From Coenobita brevimanus (lineage: Eukaryota; Arthropoda; Malacostraca; Decapoda; Coenobitidae), in contig CM064658.1 of assembly GCA_032717465.1 (NCBI GenBank), positions 7,980,895 to 8,044,894 on the forward strand: a stretch of DNA of 64,000 nt. Direction: 5' to 3'. Positions 21,844 to 31,741 of this stretch are shown piece after piece. The notes under the pieces were generated by a model, which had not been told where the DNA came from, searched no databases, and was given only the letters and a program-made list of their open reading frames with translations. Numbering within the stretch: the first letter of the stretch is position 1; every line of letters starts with the position of its first letter. Both the position numbers and the translations under genes were made by a program.

Positions 21844-22421
21844 TTAATACTCCATAGGCCCACCCATAGCTTGTACAGCATAGAACTCTCCTATCTTATG
21901 TTCTACATAATTTATAAATTTCTGCAGAACCGCTTCCCTACCATGATGGTTCCAATGTATACCATCAGATTTCAACATTGCTTGGAAGGGCTTGGCATTA
22001 AAATGTATGAAATCCCTTCCCTTCCTGGCCCGTTGCAACTTCTGGTTTACAGCTCTGCTAACTAATTTATATGTTCCATAACAAACTGGAGAGCCATATG
22101 GCAGGTTCCTTGGCTCGAGGAGGGTTATGGCTACTGAGGATTTACAAGAGCCCTCTATGGCTCCTACCACTGCTAAAATATTCTCCACAACTTCATTGAC
22201 CTCCACGTCCTCATGGATATCATTTCCTCCAAGGAAAAGGACCGTACGGTCATGCTCCCAGTCTAGTACGGCATTCAGCCTTTCATCTTCAGAGAAAGCG
22301 CTTGCCTTCCTCCCGGAGCTCTATAGACACGTACGTCCACGTCTTCCACTTCAACCGAAAGTGGTAGTAAACTGTGCCCCACAAAAGCAACCTTAAACAC
22401 ATTCAGCGCCTCGGCACACAT
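21844..22421 (-). pseudogene. SGNH/GDSL-hydrolase-like frame inside the BEL/Pao element
   Basis: Lies between the putative primer-binding site and Gag, in the element's sense direction. From the ATG at 22419-22421 the frame reads FVGHSLLPLS (block I with the nucleophile Ser; the usual GDS is GHS) and VYRAPGG (block II Gly). After a one-base frame change near 22308 it continues with VLFLGGNDIHEDV (block III Asn) and SDGIHWNHHGREAV (block V Asp-x-x-His), closing at 21844. All four SGNH signature residues are present in a total near 190 codons, the usual domain size. SGNH esterase domains are known in ORF1 of some CR1/L2-type LINEs. I do not know of one placed here in BEL/Pao. A captured or ancestral accessory lipase/esterase is the simplest reading; its substrate is unknown. 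Confidence 0.75.
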
Positions 22422-22446
22422 TGGTTTTCCTCACTCGGGGCACCAA
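22422..22446 (-). other. Putative primer-binding site of the BEL/Pao element
   Basis: Just inside the 5' LTR the minus strand reads TGGTGCCCCGAGTGAGG, starting with TGG as expected for pairing with a tRNA 3' CCA end. It is separated from the LTR by a few T. The tRNA species was not identified. Confidence 0.55.
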
Positions 22447-22450
22447 AAAA

Positions 22451-23452
22451 TGTGAAAAATGATTAATAGTTCTGTTAAACAAATCTGGGCCCTCTTTCTG
22501 GGCACCAAAATGTAAAAAATGTTGATTAATTCTGGTAAACAAATCTGGGCCCTCTTTCTGGGCACCAAAATGTAAAAACTGTTTAATGTATACAACTCGG
22601 TATCCCTGCCGGGACACCGCTATGCAAGAATTTTCTCGCTACACAACTCGTAGGTCGTTACTCCTCCCTAAAGTTGTCTAAGTAAATCAAACAAGTCTCA
22701 GAGTTAGGCGATACGTAAATTAAATTTAACTCGCCTACAATACTATCTTCTAATCTATCTCTTCGCTAATCCCCCCTTGAATTGGCCAATTCGTAAAAGT
22801 TACTTAGCTATATGAAGAGGGAGTGATCGTTAACCGATGACGATGAGGCTGCCTGGTAGAGTTGCTTGGGCAAGCAAGCGTCCTTATGGTGTGTATGTAC
22901 AACGTGCTAACTCCACGAGAGCTAGGAGCAGAGTCACAACTCCACAAGGTCTGGGAGCAGAGTGAGTGAACGCGGCAATTCTACCTCCCTCATAGAATGG
23001 TAGGTTGCCAACTTTTAGTTATTTACAGTGCTAAATACAGTCTAATTACATCATGATATGTACAGGGCAAATCTAACAAATTAATCTTAGTTCCACTTAA
23101 ACTAAAGTTAGACCAATTATTCCCTTTAACTATGTAAATATCTTAATTCCACATCTGCCTTAACTGGGGAATCTTTCCCTGCTTGCCACGTCACCTATCG
23201 CGCAGACGCAGCTTAGGTCAGTGGAAAATACCACATAATTACATGTATTTACAATGCATAGTTGTCCTCAGGGGTTAAATGCAGTAGCATTTAATTTATC
23301 AATAACAAGAATTATTAAAGAGAAGGTCGTTTCTGGGTTATTAAAACCGCTTGAATAATTAACAACCGTCTCTACGTCCTCTGCCTTTAACCAAGGATAA
23401 ACTATGATAAATTTAGAGAGCGCAACTGCTCTGGGGGAAAATATTTCCCACA
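22451..23452 (-). repeat. BEL/Pao 5' LTR
   Basis: 1002 bp and nearly identical to the copy at 15263-16264, with only substitutions (about 13 by eye) and no length change. Followed by the AGAGT duplication at 23453. Confidence 0.92.
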
Positions 23453-23457
23453 AGAGT

Positions 23458-24600
23458 GTTTGCTTGTTGTTTGTTTGAGGGTATGGTGTCTGTTGTTGTG
23501 ATGGCAGCGTGTGATTGTGTGGTGTTGCTGTTGGAAAGTGTGATGCTGTTTAGTGTTTTCTAGAGTTTGCTGATGTTTGTTTTGTGGTCAAGTGTTTGGA
23601 AGTAATTTTTCCAGTTTAGTGTTTGCTGTTCTGATATTTTATTGTTTATTTGAGTGTTGAGTTCTTGTATTTCGTGTACGATGTCTTGTGTATGGGGTGT
23701 TGGGGAGTGTCGCAGTGTGTCCCGTTGTCTGACGAGGCCTTGAATTTCTGGTGTGAAGTTGGGGTTGTGTCTCTTTCTGTTACCTCTAGGGATGTGTCTT
23801 TTGTCTGCGTTTTGTATAATTGTATTGAAAGTGTGCACAGCGGTGTTGATGTTTGTGATGGGTGCACTGTTTAGTGTTTCGAAATGTTGTTCTGTTTCAG
23901 TTACAAAGGCCTCCCAGTTGGCTCTCTTATAATTAGTGTATGTGTGCCTGTGGCCAGCTGGGGTGATTCTGGTTTTGGTAGTGATGATGATTGGGAGGTG
24001 ATCAGAACCTAGGGTTTTGACCACTTTCCATGATGTAGTGGGGGCGAGGTTTGGGGAGCAGAAGATGATGTCTGGAGATGATGGGAGGAAGAGGGCTTGG
24101 TGTGGGATATGGGTATGTTGGTCTAGCTTGTTCAGTATGAAAAGATGGTCTGTCTGGGATTGTAGTACCAGCCCTCTGTCTGTGTCAGGGTTGTTGACAT
24201 ACCAGGCCGACGACTTGGCGATGAAATCACCACCCAGGATGATGTTGGGTATGTGGAGAGTAACTGTGTGGTACTGTGGGCGACGATTGGGGGGGAATGT
24301 ATGTGTTAGCGATTGTTATGTGTGATTTGTTACCAGTGTGTATTTTAATTGACTGTATTTCTGTTGTGGTGTCATGTGGGGGGAGAAGTGATTTTATGTG
24401 TGCACTGGTATCTGCAAAGTTGATGGATCTGTGTACCAGGGTGATGAGTCCACCGCCACCGCCGTCGGCCCGGTCTTGTCGAATGGTGAAGTTATGAAAT
24501 GTCAGTGTTTTCTGTGCTCTGTGTAGTTTTGTTTCTTGTAAGATGGCAATGTGTATGTTCTGTTGTTTGATGAATTGTGTGAGTTCTTGTTATTTGGTGT
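23458..24600 (-). pseudogene. AP-type endonuclease of the nested LINE, degraded
   Basis: The endonuclease nicks target DNA to prime reverse transcription. Minus-strand pieces carry the expected order: ILQLNIDGI at the end of the upstream frame (about 24600), GGDFIAKSSAW (near 24215-24240), SPDIIFC (about 24060-24080) and LGSDHLPI (about 23995-24015). The catalytic Asn of GDFN is Ile here. A linker with FTPEIQGLVRQRDTLRH follows to 23560. Frame changes split the domain. Confidence 0.8.
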
Positions 24601-25276
24601 TTATGCCATCTATGTTTAACTGAAGGATGTTTATGTGTGTGCGATGTGTGTTGGCTGCTGCAGCACGGGGGGTAGGTGGTGTGGGTGGAGGGGAAGGGGT
24701 AGGAGGAGGTTGTGATGGAAGTAAGGGTTGAGGTTGATTAGGATGGGTTGGAATGGGAGGAGTTGGGGGAATGGATGGTGTGGGAAGGATCAGTGGGTTT
24801 GGCTGTGGAGGTGTGAAGGAAGTAGGAATAGGATTGGAAGGGGAGTTGGTGCGTGGGGGGAAGGAGCATAAGGAGCAGGTCCAGGTGTTTGTGTAATGTT
24901 TTCTGGATGCAAGTGTTGTGCAGGTGTAACGGGTCCAGTTCTTGCAGGAATTGCACTGAACTGAACCATTTGTCTGTCGGCTCGACGTGATAGGTTTTGA
25001 GCATGTTGGACATATGTATTTGTTGGTGGGTCCTGGATTGCTCTCAATGTCCCCGGCTAGAAGAAGTCGTCGAGAAATGACAGCCGGGGAGTCATTTCTC
25101 GGTGTAGAAAAAACGGTGTTGTTCTGTGTGTTGTGCTGGGAGATGTGGTACTTGCCCGGGCAACCGAAGCCACTCCCAGGTACTTGAGCCCCGTGAGGGG
25201 CCGGGGGGGTTTGCGGTGGTTTGGCCCCCATGCTGTCCTCCTCTTCTCTTCGACAGCCTCTGGGGGGTAGACCCAC
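24590..25276 (-). CDS. Nested LINE N-terminal frame with 2A-like peptide and zinc finger
   Basis: A 228-codon frame. After about 70 residues it has LLLAGDIESNPGP (codons for the DIESNPGP core at 25028-25051), the 2A motif that makes ribosomes skip a peptide bond and releases two proteins from one frame. 2A motifs are documented in several APE-type LINEs of invertebrates. Directly after comes a Cys-rich finger, CPTCSK..CNSCKNW..C..WTCSLC, a PHD-like arrangement. A long Pro-rich linker leads to LQLNIDGI, the first endonuclease motif. So the 2A would release a short N-terminal peptide from the finger-endonuclease-RT protein. Confidence 0.85.
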   Translation of the reverse strand: MGLPPRGCRREEEDSMGAKPPQTPPAPHGAQVPGSGFGCPGKYHISQHNTQNNTVFSTPRNDSPAVISRRLLLAGDIESNPGPTNKYICPTCSKPITSSRQTNGSVQCNSCKNWTRYTCTTLASRKHYTNTWTCSLCSFPPRTNSPSNPIPTSFTPPQPNPLILPTPSIPPTPPIPTHPNQPQPLLPSQPPPTPSPPPTPPTPRAAAANTHRTHINILQLNIDGINTK

Positions 25277-25292
25277 GACGAAGACGCCACCG

Positions 25293-26515
25293 CTCCAAAG
25301 GTGTCTTCAGGTCTGCTGGTAGCTGCTCCCTTTCCCAGGCCACGGCTGGTAGCCGTGCCCCTAGAAGGCCAAGGCCAGTAGCCAGACCCTACAGCAGGAG
25401 ACGGCCAGTAGCCGCTCCTCCATCAGAAGCTGACACCTGTACTCCACCCTATGACCCAGAGGGAGTCCTGGGCCTAGAAGAGCACTGGAAAGGCCCTGTG
25501 GTCTCCCCTGCCTGCAACCGGCTCTGGCAGAGGCCCACCTGACGGACCCTGACACAGACTGGTGCCACAGCCCCTTCCTGACGGCGCCGCCAAGCACCAG
25601 GGACCGCAGCCCTCTGGAACCCCAGACAGCCTCCAGGACTCCTGGGCAGGACCTCCCCACACCCTGACGCCGGAGGTCTTCTTCCTCCGTCAGGCGCCTG
25701 ACCGAAAGAGTCAGGCAGTTATTCGGGCCCAGCCCTGAAGGCCGTACTCCCGCCCCCAGCCCCGAGAACGCGGGGCCCCTCGCCACCCACAGCCACGGAC
25801 GAGAAAGGACGCCCTTGCACGTGATCCCGTGGCCTCTGGATGCAGAGGCCCCCGGCAGTACCCAGCCCCGTCAGTAGTGCAGCTGTGACGTCTCCGCCAC
25901 CCCTCTTACCTGACCGCCCCAACGGCCGGATCCAAAATCAGTGACAGTGATCATGCAGTGTCTGTGACTTATTAGTATAGAGGCAGAACAGTGAACTAAC
26001 CCGCTAGTGGAAGTCAGTGATAACACCAAAGTGGTGGAGTGAGTAAGTTACAGTGCAACCCCAAATACGACCACCCAGTGAGAGTCAGGTCTAGCAGAGT
26101 GCATATACAACTATCAGAAAATATCTCCTGATACTAAGACCTTATCCAGACCCACTGCCAAAGAAAATCTCACCAACACGGAACAGTATTAAGCGACTCC
26201 ACGAATATAGAAAACCCAGACTTCCTAGAGATAATAATATTCTGCCTTGAGTGTTATTTGATCTGAGCAGTATCCTGCGTGATACTGATAGCCCATACCT
26301 ATATATAAGAGTTTATAATTGTCCAGTGTATATGTAACAGTGACATCTATTCGTTCCCCTGTCCTACTTAGTAATACACGTGTAAGGTTGTTGCTTTGAG
26401 TTTTTGTGTCCAGCCTCTCTCCTATTTGTCTAAGTTCCAGTCTAGAAAGAGACCCCCGCTACACACTAGGCGTTTATAGGACGGGAAGCCGGCACCCAAA
26501 ACACCTAGCCTTACA
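25293..26515 (+). repeat. Gypsy family 1 5' LTR, right part
   Basis: Resumes at the second copy of the LINE target duplication (25293-25304) and matches 32340-33588 of the 3' LTR. It contains the LFGPSPEG-type box (25715-25740), then a non-coding part with TATATAAGAG near 26300, GTAATACACGTGTAAGG near 26371, a GAAAGAGACCCCCGC box near 26446, and the end CCTAGCCTTAC at 26514. It is followed by TGGTGGACAGCGG, a possible primer-binding region. Confidence 0.88.
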
Positions 26516-27471
26516 CTGGTGGACAGCGGTGGTTCTTGACCGGGGCATATGAGAGAGGTAATCAGGAAAATACTGGGAAAATGGCAACCAAACCGCATGT
26601 GCAATTACCTACGTTTGACCCCGAACAGTATGATGTTCAGACATACCTGGCAATTATAAAACCTTTGCTAGATATCAGTTTCAAGGATGATAAGCAGAAA
26701 ATTGCAGCCACACTTCCACTGCTGGGCAAAGCGGCAGCTAACATAGCACCCAAGATCGTCCCGGGGCTCACCTGGCAGAGTTTCATGAAACTCGTGATCC
26801 AAGCCATCACCCCATCACTTGGTAAAGTGGTGGTGCTATCCCGACTGGATAGTTTAACTTTCAATGGCAAATAAGACGACACTTTAATACAGGCAAGACG
26901 CCTGGTCACTGCTGCCTACCCGGAGGCAGATGATGAAACCCGGGAGCAACACACCTTTAATACCCTTCTGAGAGTGCTCCCCAGCATAGTCAAAGAGCAC
27001 TTAACGATCCATGACCCGACCGGAGACATTGATGAGGACATTCAACTGATATGTCGCCTCCTGACCTCCCTCCCTGCACCCCAACAAATCAATGTGGTAA
27101 GGAAGTTTCCCACAAAGATTCCGGCTCCCCCAGTCAAGCCACGTCTGCCTATGCCCCACACTAGCCCCACCCCAGCACCCAGCCCGCCTAGGGCACACCC
27201 CACCCACCGGCACCCCAGCCACAGAGAAAACCCCAACCTCATCTTAGTGAACCCCTGGGAATTCTCTGCGTGCAGCTCCAGGTGCCCACTGCACGATATC
27301 AGAGATCAGTTAAAAGCTGCACGATGGAAGATAACCACCCTAGGCCAACGCAAAGTTTCCTCTCTACAGGATGAGATAATAGGGGATGAACCTGCACCTG
27401 TGGAGGAGACCGACCCCGGGGAACAGGAGCCGAAGCATGAAGAAGGAGGCCCCAGACAGTTGGATTTTTAG
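26516..27471 (+). pseudogene. Gypsy family 1 Gag with one internal stop
   Basis: The frame from 26536 reads a capsid-like region (QLPTFDPEQYDVQTYLAIIK, then PGLTWQSFMKLVIQAI), meets TAA at 26872-26874 and resumes to 27471 in the same frame (QARRLVTAAYPEADDETREQ). A Pro/His-rich linker and an acidic tail follow. No clear CCHC knuckle is present. Gag would form the particle that packages element RNA. Confidence 0.75.
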
Positions 27472-27494
27472 GACCGCCCCCGCACCTTCCCACA

Positions 27495-27869
27495 GTGGCA
27501 GGGTCCATTTCCCCCAAATACCGCCCCCCAGTTTACCACAAGATGAAGCTGAACGGGGTGAAAGCCAGACTTCTGGTCGATACGGAAGCGGCCAGACCCA
27601 GCCTGTACAGCCACTACTTCCGCCACAAATCGACCTTTGGCCCGTTACACCTCATGGCTACCCACCTTGTGGATGCAGGGGATGGCCTCCTGCCTATCTG
27701 TGGGGAAACACGGGCCCTGAGAGTCGACACCAACCAACCGGTGTCGACCCAGCATCAGTTCATAATATTCAACTCTTCCTGCCAAAATTACGACGGATAC
27801 CTGGGGTTGGACCTGTTGCAGAAGTTAGGAGCCACCATCGATTGCCGCAACAGAGCTACAGTTCCATAA
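27495..27869 (+). pseudogene. Gypsy family 1 aspartic protease, active-site change
   Basis: The retropepsin-like frame has KMKLNGVKARLLVDTEAARP where the family has DTGA, and the second signature GYLGLDLLQKLGA near its end. The Gly-to-Glu change in the DTG loop should abolish activity. A short spacer separates it from Gag, and a Pro-rich low-complexity stretch (27870-28250) from RT. Confidence 0.75.
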
Positions 27870-28259
27870 GTCACCCGACCCCCCCCCTCGGGCCGTTTGC
27901 ACCTGCACGCCCCGGCCCCGGCCGGAAGACTCTGCCCCCCCTCCTTCCTCCTTCCCCCCACCGCCTCTCCCCCCCACCCCCCTCTTTCCCCGCCACCATT
28001 TCCTCCGCCATCACTATTCCCCCCCACCATGAAGCCTGGGTGCCCCTCAACTGGCCCTCCTGCACCTCTGTCCTATTCTCCCCACTCCTGCCGCCCGGAA
28101 CCCTCTCGGCCTGCCTTCTGCCCCCAACTTTCCTTCCTCCGCATCATGCGACAGTCCGGACTGTCAAACTCGCCCCTCACCCTCCCTAAAGGGCTCGTAA
28201 TCAGATAGACGGAGGAGGCCGAGCCCTGCAACCCCTCCCCTTCCCACTCCCCCACCCTC

Positions 28260-29207
28260 TTGATCCCTATCCCCGACCATCTCTCCACTCACGAATCAGA
28301 CATCCCCTGCCGCCTACTCCTAGATTTCCAGGACCTGTTCGCGGCAGGACCAGCCGACATCGGACACACCACTTACCTGGCTCATGAAATTCATACGACG
28401 GGCCCACTGATTCGACAGCCATCCCGGCGGAAGAACCCCAAACAGTGGGAAGAGGAAGACCGCCAGGTACAAGAGATGATCGAAGCCGGAGTCGTCTCCC
28501 CCTCCACCAGCCCCTGGTCCTCCCCCGTTGTCCTCGTGAAGAAAAAGGATGGCACGATGCGGTTCTGCGTCGACTGCCGCCGGCTTAATGATGTCACTAC
28601 CAAGGACGCCACTCCACTCCCACGTATAGACGACTCCCTGGATTCCCTATATGGCGCCTCCTGGTTCTCTACCCTTGACCTCCAGTCAGGGTATTGGCAG
28701 GTCCCGGTGCGCCAGGAGAACAGAGGTAAAACCGCCTTCTCGACCAGCAATGGGAAACATTATGAGTTTAATGTTTTGCCTTTCGGCCTCTGTAATGCCC
28801 CTGCCACCTTCTCCAGGTTAATGGAATCCATCCTCAGCAGCCTCACGTACTTGGATGACGTCATAGTTTTCAGCCAAACCTGGGCCAACTACCTGCAGCA
28901 CCTCCGCCAGGTTTTTACCAGGATCCGACAGGCAGGTCTCAAACTCCGGCCCACCAAGCGCGTCCTGGCCGCCAGAACTGTCTCATTCCTGGGGCATGTC
29001 ATCTCCCAGGCTGGCATTTCCCCTGACCCAGACAAACTCCGCGCCATCGCGGACATACCCCGACCACAAGACCTTCATGGGATCTGGTCCTTCCTTGGCC
29101 TGACGTCCTATTACCGCCATTTTGTGAAGGGGTTTGCCCACATTGCCAAATTGCTCCACGACCTGACCTGTAAGGGGGAACCATTCCTCTGGACGGACGA
29201 AAGATGA
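28260..29207 (+). CDS. Gypsy family 1 reverse transcriptase
   Basis: Ty3/Gypsy RT with the blocks VVLVKKKDGTMRFCVDCRRL, TPLPRIDDSLDSL, STLDLQSGYWQVPV (motif A Asp), FNVLPFGLCNAPATF and YLDDVIVFSQTW (catalytic YxDD intact), then FLGHVISQAGI. It ends at TGA 29205-29207, before RNase H. This domain would copy element RNA into DNA in the cytoplasmic particle. Confidence 0.9.
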   Translation: MIPIPDHLSTHESDIPCRLLLDFQDLFAAGPADIGHTTYLAHEIHTTGPLIRQPSRRKNPKQWEEEDRQVQEMIEAGVVSPSTSPWSSPVVLVKKKDGTMRFCVDCRRLNDVTTKDATPLPRIDDSLDSLYGASWFSTLDLQSGYWQVPVRQENRGKTAFSTSNGKHYEFNVLPFGLCNAPATFSRLMESILSSLTYLDDVIVFSQTWANYLQHLRQVFTRIRQAGLKLRPTKRVLAARTVSFLGHVISQAGISPDPDKLRAIADIPRPQDLHGIWSFLGLTSYYRHFVKGFAHIAKLLHDLTCKGEPFLWTDER

Positions 29208-29660
29208 GCCGCCTCCCAACAGCTTAAAGATAAGCTCGTTTCCGCCCCCATCATGGCCCTTCCCGACTATGTCCCCCCATTCCGACTCTATACAGACGTC
29301 TCCCTAATTGCCATCGGCACTGTGCTAGCGCAAGTCCAAGAGGGCCGCGAGCACATCATCACATGCGCCTGCCGTACCCTAAATCAGGTGGAGAATGATG
29401 CCTCCACCAGGAGATAGTGCCTAGGCATCACATGGGAACTTGAGCACTTCCGGGCATACCTCTCTGGGACCCAAGTCACCATCATCACTGATCACCAGTC
29501 CCTCCAGTGGTTGTGGCAGTCTGACACCCACAATGCCCAGCTCATCCGATGGCGAGAAACCGTGGAGGAATTCAACTATGAAAAAATGTCGTACCGCCCC
29601 AGCAAACTCCTTACCAACGTGGACGCCCTCTCCTGGCTTCCCATCCACGGCCGCCCAGCC
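29208..29660 (+). pseudogene. Gypsy family 1 RNase H with internal stop
   Basis: Continues in the RT frame after the TGA: FRLYTDVSLIAIGTVLAQ (catalytic Asp in TD), a TAG at 29415-29417, then TIITDHQSLQWLWQ and NVDALSWLP. Both the metal-site Asp residues seen and the DALSW end are typical of the Gypsy domain. Confidence 0.8.
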
Positions 29661-30790
29661 GAAGCCAGACCTCCTCCAGCAGTGGCATCACAAAGAGCAG
29701 CCCCCCTGGATTCCCCAACACCTTTTCAAAAAACTGTATCGCCAGGGCGGCCACCTACTTACCCCATCAGGACATATCCTCCTAGCCCCTGACGCCGCCC
29801 TCGACACCCTACATCTGCACACCCACAACAGCATTCCCCTGGGCACCAAAAAACTATTAGGGGTCTTCAATGACACCTACTGGACGCAAAATCCTTCCGC
29901 CCTTGCCAAGAAAATTATCCAAACCTGCCGCGCATGTGCCCTTGGTAAAGACATCACTCATACCACAGGTCCGTCGGGCCATATCACCGCCCACAAACCT
30001 TGGCAGCTGTTGGCGATCGACGTAGTGGGGCCTTTACTTCCAAAATCAGGCTATAAATACGTGATCACTTTCGTCGACACTTACTTCAAATTTGTCATGG
30101 CCTGCCCAGCAAAGGAACATACGCTGTTGCAGTGGCCGACGCCCTCATTCGACACATATTCCCCTACTTTGGCATCCCACAGGCGATCCACTCAGATAAC
30201 GCACCAGAGTTCACCAGTAAGATCTGGGAGGAGCTGGCCCATATCTTCGGTTATAACATCTGCCACTCATCCCCTTACTGGCCCCAAGGAAATGCCATAT
30301 GTGAGCGCAGCCATCGCACACATGAATCAATTCCGCACCCGAATAGAAGCTACTCAAAACGATGACTGGCTCGCCCATGTAAAAATTGTGCAATGGGGCA
30401 TAAACTCCTGCCCCCAAGAGGACGGAATTTCATCATATGAGCAAGTGTTCGGGGAAAAGCCCCTTCTCCTGCCCCTTCAGCAGCATTTGCAGCCCCCCAC
30501 CTCGGCCCCCACAATAGACCCGTTACACCACCTCAAACGCTGCCTGACCCACCTCCAAAACAACCTGGACCTCAGCCCCGACACTGCCTCCAACCCTTAC
30601 AAGCCAGGAGACACGGTTATGATAGCCCAGCTCCCCACCCCCCACAAGCTCGCGCCGCATTTCACGAGACCCCACACCATAATCCGCATCCCTAACCCCT
30701 ATCAGGAAACCGTCGAGTACCACAGCACTCCCCGCATCCTCCGAATCCGGCATGTGCGCCCCTTTCACACTCCTGACCCCACCGTCCCAG
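29660..30790 (+). pseudogene. Gypsy family 1 integrase, frameshifted
   Basis: The zinc-binding region LHTHNSIPLG..TCRACALGK is followed by core motif LLAIDVVGPLLP (first Asp). After a frame change near 30130 comes IPQAIHSDNAPEF (second Asp) with PQGNAICERSHRT (catalytic Glu), then the original frame resumes near 30300 (DDWLAHVKIVQWGINS). The C-terminal domain ends in RILRIRHVRPFH. Confidence 0.85.
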
Positions 30791-31741
30791 CCCCGTCCCA
30801 CTCTATACCCCTGCACCATCCCCCCCTACCACCTACGACTGCTACATCTCCTCCTCCCCCTCTCTCTCTCCCTCCCCCTCCCCCGCCGCCTCCACCTCAC
30901 CTTCTGCCACACTGCATCCCACCTCACCTGACAACCCACCGACACCCCGCCGCTCCCCCACCCCCTCACTACCCCCCACCTCCTCTCCCACGTCCAGCCC
31001 CGCGCTTCCTGCTCACATTCCCACACCCCCTATGCCCACCAACACCCTCACAACTCCCAGCCCGCTGCCTGCAAGCACCCCCACGACGCCACCACCCACC
31101 CACCCAACACCCCGCTCCCCAAGCTGTACCGTCCACACCCCTGCCACCCCACGGCTGCCCTCACATGCCCCACACGCCAATCCCGCATACCCACATCACC
31201 ACCCACACCCACCCTCAAAACAACCATCACACGCTCCGGGCACTTCTCCCGCCCACCCACCAGATACACCAACTCTCTCACCCCACCCACCTCGCCACAA
31301 AATCACACCCCTACCCCTGCCATAAACCATCTCACACTCACAATACACCAAGCACAAATCCTGGCCACCTACACTCCCCAGAGACCCCACGCCGTATTGC
31401 CCCGGCATAAAACCCCACACTCACCGTCCATCTCCAGCATTCAACACCTCCCTGCACCAGAGACAACAACCAGTGCCATGACGATTCGATGAGCTGTATG
31501 GGAGCCGCCCCTTGGATGGAAACGAGTCCGAGGACCTCACCACCTCCTACAACTTCTCCGCTCCGCCACCGACTCATCCACCCTTTTCCTCACCTGCGAT
31601 GAGCAACAAGACGAAAACTCCGCCACCGCAGCCTGGCACGTCCTCCTCCAACACCTACAGCCAGTCTATGCCACCTACAACACCAAAGTTTACCACCTCC
31701 AGTCACAGGGATGTGACTTTTTCCCAGCAGACAGTAGTAAA
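30790..31741 (+). pseudogene. Gypsy family 1 Pol tail running into the 3' LTR
   Basis: A Pro-rich linker leads to TRSGHFSRPPTRY, a block common near Gypsy Pol C-termini. In the same frame come YTPQRPHAVLPRHKT, an ATG at 31478, one TGA (31490-31492) and GPHHLLQLLRS..STLFLT then HLQPVYATYNT, then DFF. The frame meets the LTR at 31740 without a further stop. The same ordered blocks occur at 50860-51290 in family 2. Function unknown; no membrane segment is seen. Confidence 0.65.

Larger units (their letters stand above)
15258..23457 (-). mobile_element. BEL/Pao LTR retrotransposon, nested in the LINE
   Basis: Complete minus-strand element with identical-length LTRs (15263-16264 and 22451-23452, 1002 bp each, TGTG...CACA) and a 5-bp duplication AGAGT (15258-15262, 23453-23457). 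The internal order is a putative primer-binding site, an SGNH-like frame, gag, protease, RT, RNase H and integrase. By eye the LTRs differ at about 13 positions (1.3%). It interrupts the host LINE between its endonuclease and RT regions. Confidence 0.92.
13348..25292 (-). mobile_element. 2A/PHD-bearing LINE (Jockey/CR1-like), nested, split by BEL element
   Basis: A minus-strand non-LTR retrotransposon inserted into the Gypsy 5' LTR. Its 5' end is at 25292 and its 3' end at 13348, where it closes with an (ACT)n-like tail. Without the BEL insertion it spans about 3.75 kb. Order of parts: N-terminal region with a 2A-like peptide, a zinc finger, AP-type endonuclease, linker, reverse transcriptase and C-terminal region. 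Many frame changes are present, and the total is short for the group, so internal deletions are likely. Confidence 0.85.

Noticed and set aside
24017..24325. Plus-strand 102-codon frame near 24.1 kb
   Set aside because: It is the complement of the LINE endonuclease region, whose minus-strand motifs are clear.
28073..28288. Gly-rich minus-strand frames at 27.8-28.3 kb and 30.8-31.4 kb
   Set aside because: Complement of Pro-rich low-complexity stretches of the Gypsy polyprotein; no motif.
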